A stretch of DNA of 64,000 nucleotides from positions 62,001 to 126,000 of the forward strand of contig NZ_LFQR01000028.1 of NCBI RefSeq assembly GCF_001182895.1, read 5' to 3'. The notes under the pieces are model-generated. The model saw only the letters and a program-made list of their open reading frames with translations. It did no database searches and had not been told where the DNA came from. This DNA comes from Frateuria defendens. Its GTDB lineage: Bacteria > Pseudomonadota > Gammaproteobacteria > Xanthomonadales > Rhodanobacteraceae. Positions within the stretch are counted from its first letter, which is position 1, and each line of letters starts with the position of its first letter. Shown in pieces: positions 59,275 through 64,000 of this stretch. A program made the translations under genes and the position numbers.

Positions 59275-60747
59275 ATGCGTCTGCACATCCTCGGGGCGGC
59301 GACCGGACTGGCGTTGGCATTGGCCGGCTGCGTGAGCAGCGGCGGCCTGCACCCGGACGGTCAGCCGCTCGACCCCGCCAGCCTCGAGGCCGGGCGCAGC
59401 CTGGCCGCGTTCACTCCCTCGCCGGCCGCGTGGCCGCAGCAGGACTGGTGGTCGGGCCTGGGCGACGCCCGGCTCGCCGCGCTGATCGACGAGGCGCTCG
59501 CCAACAACCCCGATCTCGCCGCGGCCGACGCGCGCGCCCGCCAGGCGCAGGCCGAGGCCGGCGTGGCCGACGCCGCGCGCGGCCCCACCCTCGACGCCGG
59601 CGCCAGCGTGGCCGGCGCGCGCATTCCCACCACGGTGATGCCGGCCTCGGCCGGCGGCGGCCATTTCGCGCTGGCCAAGTACGCCTACGGCAACTTCAGC
59701 TGGGACCTCGACCTGTGGGGCGGCAAGCGCGCCGCCTGGGAGGCCGCGCTGGGCCAGGCCCGCGCCGCCGAGATCGAGCGCCGCGCCGCGCGCATCGAGG
59801 TTTCCGCCAACGTGGCGCGCGCCTACGTGCAGCTCGGCTACGCCTACGCCCAGCAGGACGTGGCCAAGGCGGAGCTCGAGCGCGCCGGGCATGCGCGCAC
59901 GCTGACCCGCCAGCGCGTGGCCGCCGGCATCGACAGCCAGGTGCAGCTCAAGCAGGGCGACGAGGAAGTGGCCAGCGCCGAGCAGCAGGCGGCGGTGGCC
60001 GCGCGCGCCATCGACGCCGCCCGCTCCTCGCTCGCGGTGCTGCTCGGCCGCGGCCCCGACCGCGGCCAGGCGATCGCCCGGCCGCAGGTGCTCAGGCCCG
60101 CCACGCTGGCGGTGCCGCCGGACCTCCCGGTGGACCTCATCGGCCACCGCGCCGACCTGGTGGCGGCGCGCTGGCGGGTCGAGGCCGCCTCGCGCGACAT
60201 CCAGGCGGCCAAGGCCGAGTTCCTGCCCAACGTGAGCCTGGGCGCGCTGGCCGGCTTCGTGGCCCTCGGCGGCGGCACCAACCTGTTCCAGATGCCGGCG
60301 CGCTTCTACAACGTGGGCCCGTCGGTCAGCCTGCCGCTGTTCGACGGCGGCCGCCGCCGCGCCAACCTGGCCGGCCAGGACGCGGCCTACGACCTGGCCG
60401 TGGCGCAGTACAACAAGACCCTGGTCGGCGCCGTCAACGAGGTCGCCGACGACCTCTCGGCGCTGAGATCCTACGGCGAGCAGATCGCCGCCCAGCAGCG
60501 CGCGCTGGAGGCCGCCGACCAGGCCTGGCAGCTCGCCGAGCAGCGCTACCGCGCCGGCGTCGGCAGCTACCTGGAGGCGCTCAGCGTGCGCCAGCAGCTG
60601 CTCGCCGACGAGCAGCGCATGGCCGGGCTGCAGGCGCAGCAGGTCGATGCCTCCGTGCAACTGATCCAGGCCCTGGGCGGCGGCTTCCGGCCTCAGCCGG
60701 GCGACGACGTCGCCGCCACCCCCGTTTCCACCTCCCCCCGAGACTGA
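59275..60747 (+). CDS. Outer membrane factor lipoprotein (NodT family), EmrAB-associated
   Basis: A 490-residue outer membrane channel with signal peptide and lipobox ALAGC. The family markers are WPQQDWWSGLGDARLAALID, EALANNPDLAAADARARQAQ, FSWDLDLWGGKRAAWEAALG, LLGRGPDRG and DLIGHRADLVAARWRVEAAS. It lies 22 bases after marR and 4 bases before the emrA-like gene, so the whole pump is one transcript. It is the second such channel in the window, distinct from the RND-associated one. Confidence 0.94.
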   Translation: MRLHILGAATGLALALAGCVSSGGLHPDGQPLDPASLEAGRSLAAFTPSPAAWPQQDWWSGLGDARLAALIDEALANNPDLAAADARARQAQAEAGVADAARGPTLDAGASVAGARIPTTVMPASAGGGHFALAKYAYGNFSWDLDLWGGKRAAWEAALGQARAAEIERRAARIEVSANVARAYVQLGYAYAQQDVAKAELERAGHARTLTRQRVAAGIDSQVQLKQGDEEVASAEQQAAVAARAIDAARSSLAVLLGRGPDRGQAIARPQVLRPATLAVPPDLPVDLIGHRADLVAARWRVEAASRDIQAAKAEFLPNVSLGALAGFVALGGGTNLFQMPARFYNVGPSVSLPLFDGGRRRANLAGQDAAYDLAVAQYNKTLVGAVNEVADDLSALRSYGEQIAAQQRALEAADQAWQLAEQRYRAGVGSYLEALSVRQQLLADEQRMAGLQAQQVDASVQLIQALGGGFRPQPGDDVAATPVSTSPRD

Positions 60748-60751
60748 TCCC

Positions 60752-61972
60752 ATGGCTAGCCAGACTCCCGCCGCGGCCGACGCCCAGGCCGCCCCGCCGC
60801 CGAAGAATCGCCGCGGCTTCCTGTTGCGCCTGCTTCTCGTCGTGCTGGTCGTGATCGCGATCGGCTGGGGCGCGTGGTACTTCGTCGACGGCCGCTGGTA
60901 CGAGGGCACCGACGACGCCTACGTCGGCGGCAACGTGGTGCAGATCACCCCGCAGATCGCCGGCACCGTGGTGTCCATCGGCGCCGACGACGGCGACCTG
61001 GTGCACGAGGGCGACGTGCTGGTGGCGCTCGACCGCGCCGACGCCGACATCGCGCTCGACCGCGCCAAGGCCAACCTCGCCAACACCGTGCGCCGCGTGC
61101 GCGGCCTCTACAGCAACGTCTCCGGCGCGCAGGCCCAGGTGGCGGCGAACAAGGTGGCGCTGGACAAGGCGCGCGCCGACTACAACCGCCGCCGCGACCT
61201 GGCCAGGTCGGGCGCGATCTCCAACGAGGAGCTGTCGCACGCGCTCGACGCGCTGACCTCCGCGCAGAGCGCGCTGACCTCCGCCGAGCAGCAGTACCAG
61301 ACCAACAAGGTGCTGGTGGACGACACCGTGGTCGCCTCGCATCCCGACGTGCAGGCCGCCGCCGCCCAGCTGCGCAGCGCCTATCTGGACGACGTGCGCA
61401 CGGTGATCCGCGCCCCGGCCACCGGCTACGTCGCCAAGCGCACGGTGCAGGTGGGCCAGCGCGTGCAGCAGGGCGCCGCGCTGATGGCGGTGGTGCCGCT
61501 GCACCAGGTGTGGGTGGACGCCAACTTCAAGGAGACCCAGCTCACCCACATGCGCATCGGCCAGCCGGTGGAGGTGAAGGCCGACGTCTACGGCGGCAGC
61601 GTGACCTACAAGGCCAAGGTGCAGAGCCTGGGCGTGGGCACCGGCAGCGCGTTCTCGCTGCTGCCGGCGCAGAACGCCACCGGCAACTGGATCAAGATCG
61701 TGCAGCGCATCCCGGTGCGCGTGGTGTTCACCGATCCGAAGCAGCTCGACGAGCACCCGCTGCGCATCGGCCTGTCGCTGGACGCCGAGGTGGGCCTGCA
61801 CGACCAGAGCGGCCCGCTGCTGGCGCGGCAGCCGCCGAGCCAGCCGATCCTCACCACCGACGTGTACGCCAAGCAGCTGGCCCAGGTGGATGCGCTGATC
61901 GAGCAGATCATCCACGCCAACCTGGCCACGGCCAGCGCCGGCGGCCAGGACGGCAAGAAGCCCTCCGCCTGA
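60752..61972 (+). CDS. emrA: EmrA-type membrane fusion protein (HlyD family)
   Basis: A 406-residue adaptor with one inner membrane helix (about residues 25-45, LLRLLLVVLVVIAIGWGAWY). After it come the EmrA signatures GRWYEGTDDAYVGGNVVQIT, PQIAGTVVSIGADDGDLVHE and GDVLVALDRADADIALDRAK, a coiled-coil hairpin (about 95-200), and TVIRAPATGYVAKRTVQVGQ with VVPLHQVWVDANFKETQLTH. It should link the MFS pump to the outer membrane factor encoded just upstream. Confidence 0.93.
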   Translation: MASQTPAAADAQAAPPPKNRRGFLLRLLLVVLVVIAIGWGAWYFVDGRWYEGTDDAYVGGNVVQITPQIAGTVVSIGADDGDLVHEGDVLVALDRADADIALDRAKANLANTVRRVRGLYSNVSGAQAQVAANKVALDKARADYNRRRDLARSGAISNEELSHALDALTSAQSALTSAEQQYQTNKVLVDDTVVASHPDVQAAAAQLRSAYLDDVRTVIRAPATGYVAKRTVQVGQRVQQGAALMAVVPLHQVWVDANFKETQLTHMRIGQPVEVKADVYGGSVTYKAKVQSLGVGTGSAFSLLPAQNATGNWIKIVQRIPVRVVFTDPKQLDEHPLRIGLSLDAEVGLHDQSGPLLARQPPSQPILTTDVYAKQLAQVDALIEQIIHANLATASAGGQDGKKPSA

Positions 61973-62089
61973 GCGTCGCGGGCGGGCGCGGCGCCGGCCG
62001 CGCCTGACCGCCGCGGTTCCGCCCCGCGCGTTCCTCATTCCGACCCGGCGCCCGACGTAACGACGCCCCCTGCCACGGCCGCGCCGCCC

Positions 62090-63616
62090 ATGAACAACCC
62101 TCAATTCCGTCCGCCCAACCTCGCGCTTTCCACGGTCGGCCTGTCGCTGGCCACCTTCATGCAGGTGCTGGACACCACCATCGCCAATGTGTCGCTGCCG
62201 ACCATCGCCGGCAACCTCGGCGTGAGCGTGAACCAGAGCACCTGGGTGATCACCTCCTTCGCGGTGAGCAACGCCATCGCGCTGCCGCTGACCGGCTTCC
62301 TCACCCGCCGCTTCGGCGAGACCAAGCTGTTCGTGTGGTCCACGCTGCTGTTCTCGCTGGCCTCGTTCCTGTGCGGCATCTCGCAGAGCATGGGCATGCT
62401 GATCCTGTTCCGCGCCATCCAGGGCGCGGTGGCGGGGCCGATGTACCCGATCACCCAGAGCCTCCTGATCTCGATCTACCCGCCGGCCAAGCGCGGCATG
62501 GCGATCGCCCTCTTGGCGATGGTGACGGTGGTGGCGCCGATCGCCGGGCCGATCCTCGGCGGCTGGATCACCGACAACTACACCTGGCCGTGGATCTTCT
62601 TCATCAACGTGCCGATCGGCATCTTCGCCAGCATGGTGGTGCTCAACCAGATGCAGGGCCGGCCCGAGCGGCTGGAGCGGCCGAAGATGGACTACGTCGG
62701 CCTGGTCACCCTGATCATCGGCGTGGGCGCGCTGCAGGTGGTGCTGGACAAGGGCAACGACGAGGACTGGTTCAACTCGCCGTTCATCGTGGCCACCGCG
62801 ATCGTCGCGGCGATCGGCCTGGCGGTGTTCCTGATCTGGGAGTTCACCGACAAGGACCCGATCGTCAACCTGCGCCTGTTCCGCCACCGCAACTTCGCCT
62901 TCGGCACGCTGGCGCTGATGCTCGGCTATGCGGCGTTCTTCGCCATCGGCCTCCTGGTGCCGCAGTGGCTGCAGCGCAACCTAGGCTACACCGCCACCTG
63001 GGCGGGCCTCGCCACCGCGCCGCTGGGCGTGCTGCCGGTGCTGCTGACGGTGTTCGTGGGCCGCTACGCGCCGCGCTTCGACCTGCGCATGCTCGCCACG
63101 CTGGCCTTCTTCGTGATGGGCGCCACCTCGTTCGTCCGCGCGGACTTCTACATCGGCGTGGACTTCCGCCACGTGGCGCTGGTGCAGCTGATCCAGGGCC
63201 TGGGCGTGGCGTTCTTCTTCATGCCGGTGCTGACCATCCTGCTCTCGGACCTGCAGCCGAACGAGATCGCCGCGGGCTCGGGCCTGGCCACCTTCCTGCG
63301 CACGCTGGGCGGCAGCTTCGCCGCCTCGATCACCAACTTCATGTGGGACCACCGCGCCATCGTGCACCACGAGCAGCTGGGCGAGCACCTGACGCCCTAC
63401 GACCCGGCCACGCAGGCGGCGCTGGCGCAGCTGGGCGGCACGTCGTCGGCCACGGCCCAGCTCAACCAGATGGTGACCCTGCAGGGCTACCAGATCTCCT
63501 TCAACGAGGTGTTCCACGCGCTGGGCTGGATCTTCATGGCCCTGATCGTGGTGGTGTGGCTGGCGCGCCCGCCGTTCACCGCCAAGGCCGGGCCGGCCGC
63601 GGGCGGCGGCCACTGA
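62090..63616 (+). CDS. emrB: EmrB-type MFS drug exporter (DHA2, 14 helices)
   Basis: A 508-residue proton-driven exporter. Motif D1 is QVLDTTIANVSLPTIAGNLG, motif C is VVAPIAGPILGGWITDNYTW, and FFINVPIGIFASMVVLNQM follows. Fourteen hydrophobic helices are evident to the C-terminal LGWIFMALIVVVWLARPPFT. With the emrA-like gene and the outer membrane factor it makes a tripartite pump for hydrophobic drugs, uncouplers or fatty-acid-like compounds. A 117-base gap separates it from emrA, and a hairpin lies just past its stop. Confidence 0.94.
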   Translation: MNNPQFRPPNLALSTVGLSLATFMQVLDTTIANVSLPTIAGNLGVSVNQSTWVITSFAVSNAIALPLTGFLTRRFGETKLFVWSTLLFSLASFLCGISQSMGMLILFRAIQGAVAGPMYPITQSLLISIYPPAKRGMAIALLAMVTVVAPIAGPILGGWITDNYTWPWIFFINVPIGIFASMVVLNQMQGRPERLERPKMDYVGLVTLIIGVGALQVVLDKGNDEDWFNSPFIVATAIVAAIGLAVFLIWEFTDKDPIVNLRLFRHRNFAFGTLALMLGYAAFFAIGLLVPQWLQRNLGYTATWAGLATAPLGVLPVLLTVFVGRYAPRFDLRMLATLAFFVMGATSFVRADFYIGVDFRHVALVQLIQGLGVAFFFMPVLTILLSDLQPNEIAAGSGLATFLRTLGGSFAASITNFMWDHRAIVHHEQLGEHLTPYDPATQAALAQLGGTSSATAQLNQMVTLQGYQISFNEVFHALGWIFMALIVVVWLARPPFTAKAGPAAGGGH

Positions 63617-63639
63617 CCGGCCGCGCAAGCCCGGATACG

Positions 63640-63665
63640 ACAACGGCCCCGTTCGGGGCCGTTGT
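63640..63665. terminator. Hairpin between convergent emrB and PagL-like genes
   Basis: ACAACGGCCCC and GGGGCCGTTGT form a perfect 11-bp stem around GTTC, 23 bases after the emrB stop and about 25 bases beyond the stop of the convergent gene. The T-run is weak on both strands (GTGTCGT on plus). It probably ends transcription from both sides. Confidence 0.7.
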
Positions 63666-63690
63666 GTCGTAAGGGCGGAGGCGCGCGCGA

Positions 63691-64000
63691 TCAGAGATCG
63701 AAGGCAAAGCCCACCAGGGCCATCGTCTCGCCGCGGTTGGGCTCGTGCAGGCTGCCGTTGGAGATGTGGCGGATGCCCACGGTGAAGTGCTTGGCCTGCC
63801 AGCCCAGCGTGCTCACGAACTGGTAGTGGCTGGAAAGCGCCTGCGTGGTCTGGGTGGTGCCGGCGACCTGGAAGCTGAAGAACAGCGGCTGGTACCAGCT
63901 GTCGGCATCGCCGTAGTGGAAGCGCGCACCGCCGGCGAGCAGGCCCACGTTCTTGTCGGTGCCGGGGTGGCTGTCGCGGAAGCGGCCGAGGTCGCGGCCC
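63691..64000 (-). CDS. Lipid A 3-O-deacylase, PagL-like (acyloxyacyl hydrolase), partial
   Basis: The reading frame enters from the right edge of the window and ends at 63691, so only the last ~102 residues are visible. The PagL-type active site is seen as TVGIRHISNGSLHEPNRGET (the His and Ser of the catalytic pair, with the nearby Glu), then MALVGFAFDL ending in an aromatic-hydrophobic barrel terminus. Upstream strands (SWYQPLFFSFQVAG; SSHYQFVSTLGWQA) fit an outer membrane barrel. Such enzymes remove the 3-O acyl chain of lipid A. The start lies beyond base 64000. Confidence 0.85.
   Translation of the reverse strand, partial: GRDLGRFRDSHPGTDKNVGLLAGGARFHYGDADSWYQPLFFSFQVAGTTQTTQALSSHYQFVSTLGWQAKHFTVGIRHISNGSLHEPNRGETMALVGFAFDL

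Noticed and set aside
1-64000. CRISPR arrays, tRNA and rRNA genes
   Set aside because: No regularly spaced direct repeats, cloverleaf-like sequences with CCA ends or rRNA signature segments were seen on either strand.

Overview
This 64 kb window is chromosomal DNA of about 70% G+C from a gammaproteobacterium, most likely Xanthomonadales (Rhodanobacteraceae/Xanthomonadaceae; Rhodanobacter, Dyella or Frateuria would fit). The reasons are the GC level, the gene families, the gene orders rsmG-parA-parB and algZ-algR-hemC, a carbohydrate TonB-receptor locus under a LacI regulator, and GTAG-type intergenic repeats. I saw no rRNA, tRNA, CRISPR array, intact insertion sequence or prophage. All identifications come from reading the sequence; no database was searched.

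Layout. 1-4.9 kb: end of an unknown gene, an MscS channel, a GNAT acetyltransferase divergent from a RimK-like ATP-grasp ligase, a small membrane protein and aroE. 4.9-11.5 kb: a TetR repressor divergent from a complete RND efflux operon, with a perfect inverted repeat between them. 11.6-17.1 kb: a TonB-protein-like fragment gene, a gamma-carbonic anhydrase-like protein, a DUF488 protein, a glycosyltransferase, parB-parA, rsmG and a short SPFH protein. 17.4-29.2 kb: a sugar scavenging locus with a LacI regulator, a large TonB-dependent receptor, a GH144-type secreted glucanase, an ABC importer (binding protein and two permeases, no ATPase), a 927-residue exported putative glycosidase and gluconokinase. 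An identical 12-mer lies upstream of the regulator and inside the receptor gene, and is the best operator candidate in the window.

29.2-36.9 kb is visibly less GC-rich. It holds a divergent LysR/YcaC-hydrolase pair, a pirin and a tight three-gene envelope operon: an OmpA-like lipoprotein, a five-helix membrane protein and a periplasmic vWA-like protein. I could not match this operon to any characterised machine, and it is the best candidate here for an undescribed system.

36.9-50.1 kb is housekeeping: a YecA-family protein, xthA, an acyltransferase, oligopeptidase A, a patatin, a WYL regulator divergent from a membrane protein, a DUF481 outer membrane protein with a strong terminator, hemC, algR, algZ and a carboxylesterase. 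50.2-58.7 kb: an mscS pseudogene, a yjfL-ygiB-yjfC-like operon (DUF350, DUF1190, glutathionylspermidine synthase-like), an S9 peptidase, and a propeller-type diguanylate cyclase. 58.7-64 kb: a MarR-regulated EmrAB-type efflux operon with its own outer membrane factor, then a PagL-like lipid A deacylase cut by the window edge.
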